Assembly (NCBI GenBank): GCA_021838785.1
Contig: JAKCCV010000022.1
Location: 1-60,052 of the forward strand
Source of the DNA: Acidobacteriota bacterium
GTDB lineage: Bacteria > Acidobacteriota > Terriglobia > UBA7540
DNA: 60,052 nt
Direction of reading: 5' to 3'
The first letter of the stretch is position 1; each line of letters begins with the position of its first letter. A model generated the notes under the pieces. The model saw nothing but the letters and a program-made list of their open reading frames with translations, was not told where the DNA came from and did no database searches. Positions 42,501-55,705 of this stretch are shown piece by piece. The position numbers and the translations under genes were made by a program.

Positions 42501-43757
42501 ATGTCACCCACGCTTCAGCAAGTTGGAGAGATTCACGCCGCGCAACGCCTGGACCATGTTCGTTACGCCATCCGCGACCTTGCCGTGCTGGCGGATGAAC
42601 TGGCTCGCCAAGGCAAGTCCATTATTGCGCTGAACATCGGCGATCCGCTCAGCTTTGATTTTCACACGCCTCCTCATTTGATTGAGGCGGTCATAGGCGC
42701 GCTTCGGGACGGCAAGAACGGTTACGCACCCTCGCCCGGCACGCCGCGAGCCCTCGAGGCCGTGCGGCGGGAGGCGGAACGCCACGGCATTCACAGTGTC
42801 CAGAGCATTTTCATCACCGCAGGCGTCAGCGAGGCGGTGGACGTTTGCCTGACGGCGCTCGTCAATCCGGGTGAAACCGTTTTGACGCCATCCCCGACTT
42901 ACCCTCTTTATAGCGCGGTCCTGGCAAAGCTGGGCATTGATCCGACCTCTTATCCGCTGGTGGAAGCGAACGGCTGGCAGCCGGACTTGGACTTTCTTGA
43001 AACCCAGGCGCCGCCGCACGCCCGGGCCATCGTGGTCATCAGCCCCAACAACCCCACGGGAGCGGTTTATTCACGGCAAACATTGGAGCGGCTGGCCGAG
43101 TTGGCGCGGCGTCATCACTGGGTCATTTTGGCGGACGAAATTTACGCCAAGCTGATTTTGGACGAGGAGCCGCATGTTTCCCTCGCAGCCTTGGCGCCGG
43201 ACGTTCCGGTGGTGACGCTGAGCGGACTTTCCAAGGCTTATCTGGCGCCGGGATGGCGCGTGGGCTGGGGCATCCTGAGTGGGGAGGCGGCCGCCGTCAA
43301 ACCCTACGCCGAAGGTATTCATAAGCTGTTGCGAGCCCGGCTTTCCGCCAGCCATCCGTTGCAGGAAGCGGTGCCCGCTGCGCTCGACGGTCCGCAGGAG
43401 CATTTGGTGGAGGTGCGGAGAAAGCTTCGCGCCCGGCGCGACCTTACCGTCAGTTGGTGCCGCCGGATCCCGCGGCTCAGTTGCGTGCCGCCGCGTGGCG
43501 CCTTTTACGCATTTCCGCGGCTCGAAACGGCTGAAGACGATGAGGCGTTTGCCCAAGCGCTGCTCCGCCAAAGGCAAGTGCTGGTGGTTCACGGAAGCGG
43601 GTTTGGCGAAGCCCCCGGCACCCGGCACTTCCGCGTGGTGTATCTCGCCGAGGAGGCTACGCTGGACCGCGCCTTTCAGAACATCCGCGATTTTATGAAG
43701 GAACGTTACGGCGAACACCTCGAAAAAAGCCTTAACCGGCAAGAGGATGGGACCTAA
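42501..43757 (+). CDS. Pyridoxal-phosphate aminotransferase class I/II
   Basis: A 418-residue fold-type I aminotransferase. The PLP-binding Lys is in TLSGLSKAYLAPGWRVGW, the Asp/Tyr cofactor block is ILADEIYAKL, and the phosphate Arg region and the substrate Arg near the C-terminus (GTRHFRVVYL) are present. FITAGVSEAVDVCLTALVNPGETVLTPSPTYPLY is typical of the AspC/LL-DAP family. In this cluster it probably transaminates the lysine intermediate, but aspartate or aromatic aminotransferase activity is possible. Start at the ATG at 42501 with GTGAGG upstream. Confidence 0.88.
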   Translation: MSPTLQQVGEIHAAQRLDHVRYAIRDLAVLADELARQGKSIIALNIGDPLSFDFHTPPHLIEAVIGALRDGKNGYAPSPGTPRALEAVRREAERHGIHSVQSIFITAGVSEAVDVCLTALVNPGETVLTPSPTYPLYSAVLAKLGIDPTSYPLVEANGWQPDLDFLETQAPPHARAIVVISPNNPTGAVYSRQTLERLAELARRHHWVILADEIYAKLILDEEPHVSLAALAPDVPVVTLSGLSKAYLAPGWRVGWGILSGEAAAVKPYAEGIHKLLRARLSASHPLQEAVPAALDGPQEHLVEVRRKLRARRDLTVSWCRRIPRLSCVPPRGAFYAFPRLETAEDDEAFAQALLRQRQVLVVHGSGFGEAPGTRHFRVVYLAEEATLDRAFQNIRDFMKERYGEHLEKSLNRQEDGT

Positions 43758-43798
43758 CACGGCATCGCAATGCGGATTCTAGTCGAAGCGGCCATGGA

Positions 43799-44020
43799 GT
43801 GCCGTCACGGCTCGGCCGAATGGGGAGAAGTCAAGTCGGGAGCGTGGCCATAGAGAAGGAGCGGAAATCGGAACGCCCTCGCCCCGGAACGGCTCCGCCG
43901 CCGACCGAAGAGTTCCCTGCACAGTTTTGTCCCGTTTGCAGTTTGCGCTTGGAACCGTTACGATGCAAGATGGTGTGCCCGCGCTGCGGCTATTTCATGT
44001 CCTGTTCGGAATTTGAATAA
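43799..44020 (+). CDS. Small zinc-ribbon protein
   Basis: About 73 residues; CPVC (in FCPVCSLRLEPL) and CPRC (in VCPRCGYFMSC) form a likely zinc-binding knuckle, followed by an acidic end SEFE. The N-terminal start is uncertain (GTG at 43799, ATG at 43820 and GTG at 43844 are open). Similar short zinc ribbons occur beside many genes and rarely have a known function. It lies between the aminotransferase and the STAS gene. Confidence 0.6.
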   Translation: MPSRLGRMGRSQVGSVAIEKERKSERPRPGTAPPPTEEFPAQFCPVCSLRLEPLRCKMVCPRCGYFMSCSEFE

Positions 44021-44098
44021 AACGAATGAGCACCGCGCCGAGGCTTGAGCCGTGGGGCGCGCTTCCGCGCGGCGCTCAGCAGACCATGGGAGGATGCG

Positions 44099-44455
44099 AT
44101 GGCGTTGAAAATTGAAGAGGAAAAAACGGCAGGCGTGACGGTGCTGCGATTGGCCGGGCGGGCGACGCTCGGCGACGAAAGCAACCAGCTTCGCTCCAAG
44201 CTCCGCGAGTTACTCGACCGTGGCGTAACCCGCATGGTTCTGGACCTTGGTGAAGTCACTTACCTGGACAGTGCGGGGCTTGGGACTCTCGTGGCCGGTT
44301 ACACCTCGGCGCGAAGCAAAGGCGCCAGCATCAAGCTGGCCAATCTCACCAAGAAAATCACCGAACAACTCAACATCACCAAGCTGGTGACGGTTTTTGA
44401 GGTGTACCCGGACGTTCAAGCGGCCGTCCAGTCGTTCGCCCAGCCGTCAGCCTAG
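44099..44455 (+). CDS. STAS-domain anti-sigma factor antagonist-like protein
   Basis: The 118-residue product contains the STAS fold: VTVLRLAGRATLGDESNQL, then MVLDLGEVTYLDSAGLGTLVAGYTSARSKGASIKL, with the phosphorylatable Ser of DSAGLGTL as in SpoIIAA/RsbV. The ATG at 44099 is preceded by GGGAGGA. The partner kinase (RsbW-like) is not adjacent, so the regulatory circuit is not visible in this window. It could instead be a component of another signalling cascade. Confidence 0.85.
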   Translation: MALKIEEEKTAGVTVLRLAGRATLGDESNQLRSKLRELLDRGVTRMVLDLGEVTYLDSAGLGTLVAGYTSARSKGASIKLANLTKKITEQLNITKLVTVFEVYPDVQAAVQSFAQPSA

Positions 44456-44577
44456 GGTCGCACGCTCGAAGACGCTCCGTGGCTTCCCGCGACCGACGGC
44501 TCGACGAGGAAAAGCGCCGGGCGAGCGCCGGGCGCCTGGGATGGCCGCTTGCTCGCGTCGGGACCACGCGCGCTCGC

Positions 44578-45894
44578 TTACAACCCCCGAGGATTATCCA
44601 TCCAGTAGAGGGTGAGGCCGCTCAGCAACTTGGGATAAAAGTCCGTGGACTTTTGCGGCAGAACCTGTCCGGCCAAGGCGTTGTTCCAAACCGCCGCCAT
44701 GGGGGTGGGATTCATCAAGAAGGCCACTTGGGCTCGGCTTTCATCAACTTCTTTGAGCGCCGCCTCCAACTCCCGCACATATCGCAGGTTTTTTTGTTCT
44801 CGCACGGCTTCCGGGTCAATGCCGAGCGCCCGCTCGATACACAACCGGTGGAGCAGCACCACATCAAGATGACGCAGCCCTTCCGCCACCTCGGGCATCC
44901 ATCGTGCCAAGTCCACATCACGCCGCAAAGTTAACAGTGCCACCCGCTGCCGTCCGGCGTAAGCGATCCACGACGGCCGCTCGCCGCCTGCCTTTTCGAG
45001 CGCCGCCCGCAACTCGCTTGCGGTCGGTTTTCCGGTTGAAGCGCTCGAGAGGTCCTGTTCTTCAAACCATTGCTTGGCCTTGCGCGCAAAGTCTTCCCAT
45101 TCAAAATTCGTCAATCCGTGCACGACCCGATGCGTGGGGAGGATCAACAAGCCAGCGCTCTCCATGGGGACCAACGTCGCCATCACATACTCGGCGCGAT
45201 CGTCGCCCGGGGCTTCCACCCTCCGCAGGTTCCGATACGTCAGTGACGTTTCGTAGCGGTGATGGCCGTCCGCGATGACCAGCTTTTTGTCGCGCATCGC
45301 CTCGACGACGGATTCGATGACGGCGGGATCCATGACTCGGCCCACCTGATGGAGGGTTCCGTATTCATCGGTCACTTGTTGCCAGGGCTTCGGCGGACTT
45401 GCGGCCCGAAGCAGGCCTTCCACTTCGCCCCGAGGATCGCTATAGAGCATAAAGATATGCCCGAAGTTGGCCCGCGTGGCTTTCAGCAACTCCAGCCGGT
45501 CCGCTTTGGGGCCGGAAAGGGTCTGCTCATGCCGATGCACCACGCCGGAGGAATAGTCCGCGAGCCGCAGCAGCGCAATCCATCCCCAGCGCTGTCGCCG
45601 CGCTCCACCTGGAACCTGAAATTCCTGAAGATACGGATAGAGGCACGGCTCCTGCTCGGAAATCAGCGTGTGGTCCTCAATCCAGTTGTGGAACTCTCGC
45701 GCCGCCTCTCGATAGGGATTTTCCTCGCCCTGGCGCCGCAGAATAACCCGTACCAAATTGGCCGGATGCGCGGCGTAGTAGCGTGCCTGCATCTCCCCCG
45801 AAATTTTGTCGTAAGGCTGCGTTACCACCTGGGAAAGATCGACCACGCGGGCCGGGTTGTAGTGCAGCGCCCGAAAAGGATAGATTTCACCCAT
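44578..45894 (-). CDS. DUF1015 family protein
   Basis: A 438-residue cytoplasmic protein with the DUF1015 hallmarks: YPFRALHYNPARVVDLSQVVTQPYDKIS at the N-terminus, FGHIFMLYSDPRGEVEGLL, VIADGHHRYETSLTY, and the closing HRLCIERALGI region. A role in serine kinase (SbnI-like) chemistry has been described for related proteins, but the function here is not established. Gene neighbours do not clarify it. Start at the ATG at 45894. Confidence 0.88.
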   Translation of the reverse strand: MGEIYPFRALHYNPARVVDLSQVVTQPYDKISGEMQARYYAAHPANLVRVILRRQGEENPYREAAREFHNWIEDHTLISEQEPCLYPYLQEFQVPGGARRQRWGWIALLRLADYSSGVVHRHEQTLSGPKADRLELLKATRANFGHIFMLYSDPRGEVEGLLRAASPPKPWQQVTDEYGTLHQVGRVMDPAVIESVVEAMRDKKLVIADGHHRYETSLTYRNLRRVEAPGDDRAEYVMATLVPMESAGLLILPTHRVVHGLTNFEWEDFARKAKQWFEEQDLSSASTGKPTASELRAALEKAGGERPSWIAYAGRQRVALLTLRRDVDLARWMPEVAEGLRHLDVVLLHRLCIERALGIDPEAVREQKNLRYVRELEAALKEVDESRAQVAFLMNPTPMAAVWNNALAGQVLPQKSTDFYPKLLSGLTLYWMDNPRGL

Positions 45895-46237
45895 AAGCCT
45901 CCGCCTGCATTGGCTTGAGGTTCAGAATCCTCCAGGCTACCACACGGATTGCCCGCCGTCGAGTTGACGCGACTGTTGACGCGGCTGTCGCTCGCTCTTC
46001 TCATTCCTTCCTGGCTACCATTTCGAGCTGCGCTTCAACCACTTCAAACGAGCAGCCGCTAAGTTCGGGCACGCAGTTGCCGGATGGTGAACGGCATCCC
46101 GTACCGGTGGGTCGCGCAACGTTGCGGGCCAAGAAAGGAATGGTTCAAAGCTCGCGAGGTCGAAGTGGAGATTCGCTCACTTAGGGGCCGTCGGGGTGCT
46201 TGGTCCAGCGAGGCATCGAGCACGCGAAGCGCTTTCC
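45895..46237. other. Non-coding region between the DUF1015 gene and the lipoprotein gene
   Basis: About 340 bases. No ORF with a ribosome site or recognisable product was found. It should hold the DUF1015 promoter. Nothing else stands out. Confidence 0.35.
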
Positions 46238-46765
46238 TCAATGAGCAGCGCGGTTCGCCACCTTGTCCTGGGGTGTAGGGCTGGGACTTAGCATGTCCGC
46301 CGCCATTTTCCATTTTCCGTCCAGTTGGCGTTTCCAGATGGCCAAGCCGGTTCCGTGCTCGGTGGTGGGTTGTTTTGATGGGCCAAGCCGTGCCGTCAAC
46401 CGGTAATCATAAATCGAGTAGCCGATCTCGCCCGAACGCGCCGCAACCACCTGAGTGGTGTGCCAGCTCATGGAGAAGTCGGATTGAAGGAAAAATTTTC
46501 GCCAAGCCGCGAGGATGGCATCTTGACCCTTGGCGGGCGGCATCCCCGGCACCCACCAGAGAGCCTGGGGAGTGTAGCAGGTGATGACTTTTTCAGCCGT
46601 TTTGGATTGAACCGCTTGGAGGCACTCCTGATCGGCGGAGCGAATCACACTCTCCTGCACGGCGCGCTCATCCATCGGCGGCGCTGGCTTCGACCCGCAA
46701 GCAGCCAAAGTAAGAACTGCGCCCAATGAGAACGTGAGTGGCATAACACGACGAACCGTCAGCAT
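46238..46765 (-). CDS. SnoaL/DUF4440-like lipoprotein
   Basis: A 175-residue product with a lipoprotein signal: SLGAVLTLAACGSKPAPP has the lipobox LAAC with the lipidated Cys. The mature part (DQECLQAVQSKTAEKVITCYTPQALWWVPGMPPAKGQDAILAAWRKFF...IWKRQLDGKWKMAADM) has the cone-like NTF2/SnoaL fold pattern of DUF4440. It is probably a periplasm-facing ligand-binding or enzymatic domain of unknown substrate. The start at 46765 has GGAGTTGAG upstream. Confidence 0.82.
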   Translation of the reverse strand: MLTVRRVMPLTFSLGAVLTLAACGSKPAPPMDERAVQESVIRSADQECLQAVQSKTAEKVITCYTPQALWWVPGMPPAKGQDAILAAWRKFFLQSDFSMSWHTTQVVAARSGEIGYSIYDYRLTARLGPSKQPTTEHGTGLAIWKRQLDGKWKMAADMLSPSPTPQDKVANRAAH

Positions 46766-47042
46766 GGCTCAACTCCTAACTCCTAATGACAATATCGGCA
46801 TCATCTTCATGGTACCTGATTGCTTCCTGAAACGACAATTGGCTCGGCCCGATGCCGCGAGGGAGGGGCGCCCGAACGCTACCCTGCAAAAGCTCGGCCC
46901 GAGACCCTTCCCTCCACGGGGCCGCGTCGGATACCCGCGATTCGTTTATAGTTCCCATAAAAAGTATTGATTTAACGAACCGGCGCCAAGCCGTCAAAAT
47001 AGATTTTTATCATGAAGGGGAGAGTGTCGGTTCTCGCAAACC

Positions 47043-51632
<4,590 letters not shown>

Positions 51633-51735
51633 TCACTTCCTCCAGGGAAAACGAACCGCAGTACCTGCTTTTCCACTTGTGTGAGCCTCTTTGGTCAGCC
51701 CTACTTTACGGCCTGATCTTCAGTCAATTTCACTA

Positions 51736-51764
51736 TTGACACAAGACATATCGTGAGATATACT
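51736..51764 (+). promoter_or_regulatory. Promoter and overlapping operator of the PadR gene
   Basis: TTGACA (51736-51741), 17-base spacer, TATACT (51759-51764). Inside the spacer and -10 lies ATATC-GTGA-GATAT (51748-51761), a perfect inverted repeat, and a wider TGAGATA...TATCTCA pair spans 51754-51790. PadR-family proteins often autoregulate through such AT-rich dyads overlapping the promoter. Confidence 0.75.
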
Positions 51765-51879
51765 CATGCTGGGTGTTAAGATGTATCTCATGAGGCGATC
51801 TATGAGTTATGGAGAGTGTGGTTCGAGAAGACACGCTCGGTTTCAAATCGGGCGCAGATTGACACAAATGGAGGAAGCT

Positions 51880-52419
51880 ATGGGACCGAGAAGAGGATGG
51901 TGGGCGGCTGGAAATTGGGCGGGCTTTGGCCCGTGGGGTCGTTGGTCGAGGTTTTTTGATTCAGGCGAGGTGCGGCTGGCGCTGTTGTCGCTGTTGGCCG
52001 ATGCCCCCAAACACGGCTATCAACTGATTAAGGACTTGGAGGAAAGGTCGGGCGGGCTTTACCGGGCGAGCGCCGGGGCTGTCTATCCGAACCTCCAGCA
52101 GCTTGAAGATGAAGGCATGGTCAGCTCGGAGAGCAAGGAGGGCAAGCGGGTTTACACGCTGACGGAGGCCGGGCGCGCTGAGCTGGAGCGAGAAAAAGAT
52201 CGCGTCAGCCAAATTTGGAACCGCGCCGAAGGATGGGGCGCCTGGTCGCCGGGCAGCGGGCCGGAAGCGGGGATGATTGCCACGACCGGCGCGATGCTTC
52301 TTAAGGCTGCTTTGGCTGCGCTCAAGCGTAGCGGCGGCGACGCCGAATCCGCGGTCAGAATTCGGGATATTCTCGACCGCGCGCGCCGCGAAATCGAATC
52401 GCTCAAGCCTTCCGCCTGA
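51880..52419 (+). CDS. PadR-family transcriptional regulator
   Basis: From the ATG at 51880 (GGAGG five bases upstream) the product is 179 residues. The winged-helix core reads EVRLALLSLLADAPKHGYQLIKDLEERSGGLYRASAGAVYPNLQQLEDEGMVSSESKEGKRVYTLTEAGRAELE, characteristic of PadR. A tryptophan/glycine-rich N-terminal segment (RRGWWAAGNWAGFGPWGRW) precedes it. The C-terminal helices are for dimerisation. The promoter at 51736 bears an overlapping dyad, suggesting autorepression. Target genes beyond itself are unknown; ABC transporter or efflux genes are common PadR targets but none adjoin it. Confidence 0.9.
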   Translation: MGPRRGWWAAGNWAGFGPWGRWSRFFDSGEVRLALLSLLADAPKHGYQLIKDLEERSGGLYRASAGAVYPNLQQLEDEGMVSSESKEGKRVYTLTEAGRAELEREKDRVSQIWNRAEGWGAWSPGSGPEAGMIATTGAMLLKAALAALKRSGGDAESAVRIRDILDRARREIESLKPSA

Positions 52420-52471
52420 GCGGCGTAAGACGTGAGAGGGAAGCCGTCGAAGCTATCCAAGCGCAGCCGAT

Positions 52472-52918
52472 TTAGGCCAGCTTGATTTCCGGGGTATAGG
52501 TCACCTTGGGTTTGATGGAATTGGAGATAAAGCAATTTTCCTTGACCTTGGTGAGCGCTTCCTGAGCGGCGCTGCGCTGCTCCTCGCTCTTGAGGGTGAT
52601 GGTGGCGCGGACTTCCACCTGGGTGATTTGGTATTTGCCCTCAACGTTTTCGAGTAGGCCCTCGGCGGTGGATTCGTAGGCGGTGAATTCGACTTTGCGC
52701 GCGCCGGCAAGGGCCTGAAACGTGGTTGCCAAACAGACGTTCACGGAGGCGACAAGCAAATCTTCCGGCCCCCAGACGTCCGCGTGGCCGCGAAACTCCG
52801 GCGGCGCACCGCTCGGTAGGTCGGGATGCTCGGCGGCTTGAACCAACACCCGGCCGGGCGATTGCCAGACGGCTTTGTTGTGGTAGCGAAAACTCTTGTA
52901 AACCTTTTTGACGTCCAC
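52472..52918 (-). CDS. OsmC family peroxiredoxin-like protein
   Basis: A 148-residue protein beginning VDVKKVYKSFRYHNKAVWQS from a GTG at 52918 with GGAGGG upstream (a longer frame to 52954 exists). The GPEDLLVASVNVCLATTFQALA motif has the single catalytic-type Cys of the OsmC/Ohr fold; the second Cys appears at KENCFISNSIKP. Such proteins reduce organic hydroperoxides. It is convergent with the PadR gene. Confidence 0.87.
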   Translation of the reverse strand: MDVKKVYKSFRYHNKAVWQSPGRVLVQAAEHPDLPSGAPPEFRGHADVWGPEDLLVASVNVCLATTFQALAGARKVEFTAYESTAEGLLENVEGKYQITQVEVRATITLKSEEQRSAAQEALTKVKENCFISNSIKPKVTYTPEIKLA

Positions 52919-53121
52919 GTTTCCCTCCTGGATTTTGAGGCAGGCTTGCGGCACCCTGCGGGGCCAGCCTAACAGACTAGCACACTTGCTTCACTGCCGA
53001 GAGAAGGTTCATTCCTCAAAAACTTTATGCGAATCCAAGCGGCCCAGCATCCGGAGGCGGCGCTCGCCGTGGTGATATGATCTCAGACGTGAGCGAAGTT
53101 GAAGCTTTCTGAGGTGGGCCC

Positions 53122-55347
53122 ATGCGAACGATTCATCACTCCAGCAAAACGAGCCGGCGCAAGATGCTGAAGGACCTGGCAGGGATGGCCATGGCCCGTC
53201 AGGTTGCGCCGCCCCTTAACGGAGAGGTGTTGAAAAATGGGCCGCCGGCGGACCCGGCCGCGGCAAAGGGCGTGACGCTGGAAGATGAGGAAGTTCGGGT
53301 AACGTTCGATCCGGTTTCGGGCGCTCTGACGCATTGGGTGAACAAGCGGTCGGGTTGGGCCATTCAACGCCGGTCGGAGCTGGGCAATTCTTTTCGCATG
53401 CAGGTGCCTCTTCGCGGCCGGCATGACAACTTCATCCTCGGGCAAAAGCAGCGGGCGTCGAGGGTAGAGAAGCGCGGCAACCAAATCCACCTTGAATGGC
53501 ACGATTTGGTGAGCGAGCACGCCGGCGTGCTGCCGCTTTCTTTCGCGGCCACGGTCACTCTCTCAAACGGCGCGCTGACGTTCGATGCGCGGTTGCACAA
53601 TCGGTGCAACTTGGTTCTAAACACCATTGAATACCCGTATCTGGGCGACCTGAGCGCGCCCGCGCCGCGGATGAAGATGTGGCGCCGCCACATGTGGTAC
53701 GGCAACCTGCAATCGGATGAAATCCATCCGCATTTTCGCAATGAAAAGGGTTATTGGGGAGATCTGTCTCCGCTCGAGACCGCCGGCTCCGAGCGCAGCC
53801 TTTTTTGCCTCATTCAGTCGGTTGGCCAAGGTGTTTATGTGCAGGTGAGCGACCCGAAAGCGACCTATTTGATCCAGTACACTTTTGAGCAAAAACCCGG
53901 TGACTTGAATTCCATTACCGATCGAGTTCCGGAAGGCGAGACGATTTCCGGCCATCCCGTCCATCTTGAATTCCGAACCACGCACTTTCTTTTTGCGCCA
54001 CCAGGCTCAGAAGTGAAACTGACGCCCATCGTCTTCCGTTGTTATCCGGGCGATTGGCAGGCAGGGGTGGATCTCTACAAAGCCTGGCGAAAGACGTGGT
54101 TTCGGCAACGCCCGATTCCCGCCTGGGCTAAAGAGGTTCATTCCTGGCAGCAGATTCAAATCAACTCGCCCGAAGATTCGCTGCGTTACTCTTATCGCGA
54201 CGTCGCGAAAATCGGCGACGACTGCGCGGCGAACGGCGTCCGCGCTATTCAACTGGTTGGCTGGAATCGCGGCGGACAGGACCGAGGCAATCCGTCGCTC
54301 GACACCGATCCACGACTGGGAACGTGGCAGGATCTTTATGACGCCATTCAGCGAACTCAAGCCAAGGGTGTCCGGGTCGTGCTGTTTGGAAAATTCAATT
54401 GGGCGGACATGACCACCGCGTGGTATCGGCGCGCCTTGTACACCTACGACGTGAAAGACCCCTACGGAATCCCGTACCAGCACGGCGGTTATAGCTACGA
54501 CACGCCCGTTCAGCTTGCGGGCATCAACAACCGCCGCTTCGCGATCATGTGTTTTCTTGATCCGATGTACCGTCGGGTGGCGGCAACGGAGTTCGCTAAG
54601 GTTACGGCTTTAGGGGCCGCGGGCTTTCTTTACGACGAAGTCTGCCACCACGGGGTGGCGCGCTTTTGCTTTGCGCCGCATCACGGCCATGCGATTCCGA
54701 GTTATCTTTACGCGGGCGATATCCCCATGGCGGAGGTCTTGGATGCGGTCGCTCATCACAGCGCGGATTTCTTGTTTGCAGGGGAAGGTCCGGAGGACAT
54801 TTTGCTCCAGCACTATCCCTTGTCGTACTTCCGCATCGGCGACGGGCACACTCCCGTTTGCCGTTATATTGACTCACAGGCTCCGCTGATGGTGGCGGTG
54901 ACCGGGTTTGACGACCGGGAGATGCTGAATCGCATTCTGATGTACCGCTACATCATCAGCTACGAACCCTACAACTTTAAGGGGCGGCTCGGCGATTTTC
55001 CGCTGACGCTCGCGTACGGCCAAAAGATTGACGCTCTGCGTCGGCGCTATCATCGCTGGCTGTGGGACGCCGAATACCGCGATACGCTCGGCGCTACGGT
55101 CACGGTGGACGGAGCGCCGCACCAACTCTACTCGGTCTTCCTTGCACAAGGCGGCGAGCGGGCCGTTGTGGTGATCAACCAAGACCCGCGCAAAGAAATT
55201 CGTGCTCAGGTGGAAATTCCCCGCCCGCATGAGCTGGTTGTGGTCAGCCCCGAAGACCCGGAAGGCCGCCGAACCTCGGGTCAGCTCTTCATTCCTGCCC
55301 GCTCTGCGGCCGTCATCCTGGAGCGAATTCCTGGCGTAACCCCTTGA
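53122..55347 (+). CDS. DUF6259-like putative glycosidase
   Basis: A 741-residue product starting with a Tat-like RRKMLKDLAGMAM segment but without an obvious long hydrophobic core. The N-terminal ~300 residues are beta-sandwich-like (GVTLEDEEVRVTFDPVSGALTHWVNKRSG...). The middle/C-terminal half is a TIM-barrel pattern with RAIQLVGWNRGGQDRGNPSLDTDPRLGTWQDLYDAIQRTQAKGVRVVLFGKFNW and GFLYDEVCHHG, which could provide the acidic catalytic residues. The end is a beta domain (AVVVINQDPRKEIRAQVEI). This matches what I know as DUF6259, a carbohydrate-associated family; substrate unknown. Confidence 0.75.
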   Translation: MRTIHHSSKTSRRKMLKDLAGMAMARQVAPPLNGEVLKNGPPADPAAAKGVTLEDEEVRVTFDPVSGALTHWVNKRSGWAIQRRSELGNSFRMQVPLRGRHDNFILGQKQRASRVEKRGNQIHLEWHDLVSEHAGVLPLSFAATVTLSNGALTFDARLHNRCNLVLNTIEYPYLGDLSAPAPRMKMWRRHMWYGNLQSDEIHPHFRNEKGYWGDLSPLETAGSERSLFCLIQSVGQGVYVQVSDPKATYLIQYTFEQKPGDLNSITDRVPEGETISGHPVHLEFRTTHFLFAPPGSEVKLTPIVFRCYPGDWQAGVDLYKAWRKTWFRQRPIPAWAKEVHSWQQIQINSPEDSLRYSYRDVAKIGDDCAANGVRAIQLVGWNRGGQDRGNPSLDTDPRLGTWQDLYDAIQRTQAKGVRVVLFGKFNWADMTTAWYRRALYTYDVKDPYGIPYQHGGYSYDTPVQLAGINNRRFAIMCFLDPMYRRVAATEFAKVTALGAAGFLYDEVCHHGVARFCFAPHHGHAIPSYLYAGDIPMAEVLDAVAHHSADFLFAGEGPEDILLQHYPLSYFRIGDGHTPVCRYIDSQAPLMVAVTGFDDREMLNRILMYRYIISYEPYNFKGRLGDFPLTLAYGQKIDALRRRYHRWLWDAEYRDTLGATVTVDGAPHQLYSVFLAQGGERAVVVINQDPRKEIRAQVEIPRPHELVVVSPEDPEGRRTSGQLFIPARSAAVILERIPGVTP

Positions 55348-55705
55348 TGGCAACCCCGAGGTTGACGGCCTTGATTCCATGCCGCCGCATGGACGGGTTT
55401 TGAAGAGAGGCGCAACGGGGGAACGTTCGGCTCCGAGCTGGCAACCAACGTGAAATGCATTTTGGCTGGCGGCTTTTTGCTATAATCATCGTGTTGGGGT
55501 AGGAGACGATTCGCCCACGGTTCGGTAGCGTTCCACGAGGCCTCATCCGGCAAGCCACGCCGGCCTTTCCCAACAAAGACGCGAGCAAGCGAAGGGGCTG
55601 TTTTCGCCAGGAAGCGAATTTTCTCCGCTTTTCCAAGGCGCAGCGTAAGACTTAGGTCATCGCGTTTGCTGCCTGCCCGCGTGCATCATCATCCAGGGAG
55701 ATTCG
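55348..55705. other. Leader region upstream of korA
   Basis: About 358 bases. A TATAAT at 55481-55486 is a good -10, but no well-spaced -35 (a TTGGCT at 55462 is only 13 bases away). This would give a leader of about 210 bases before the korA ATG. GGGAGA precedes the start codon. Confidence 0.4.
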
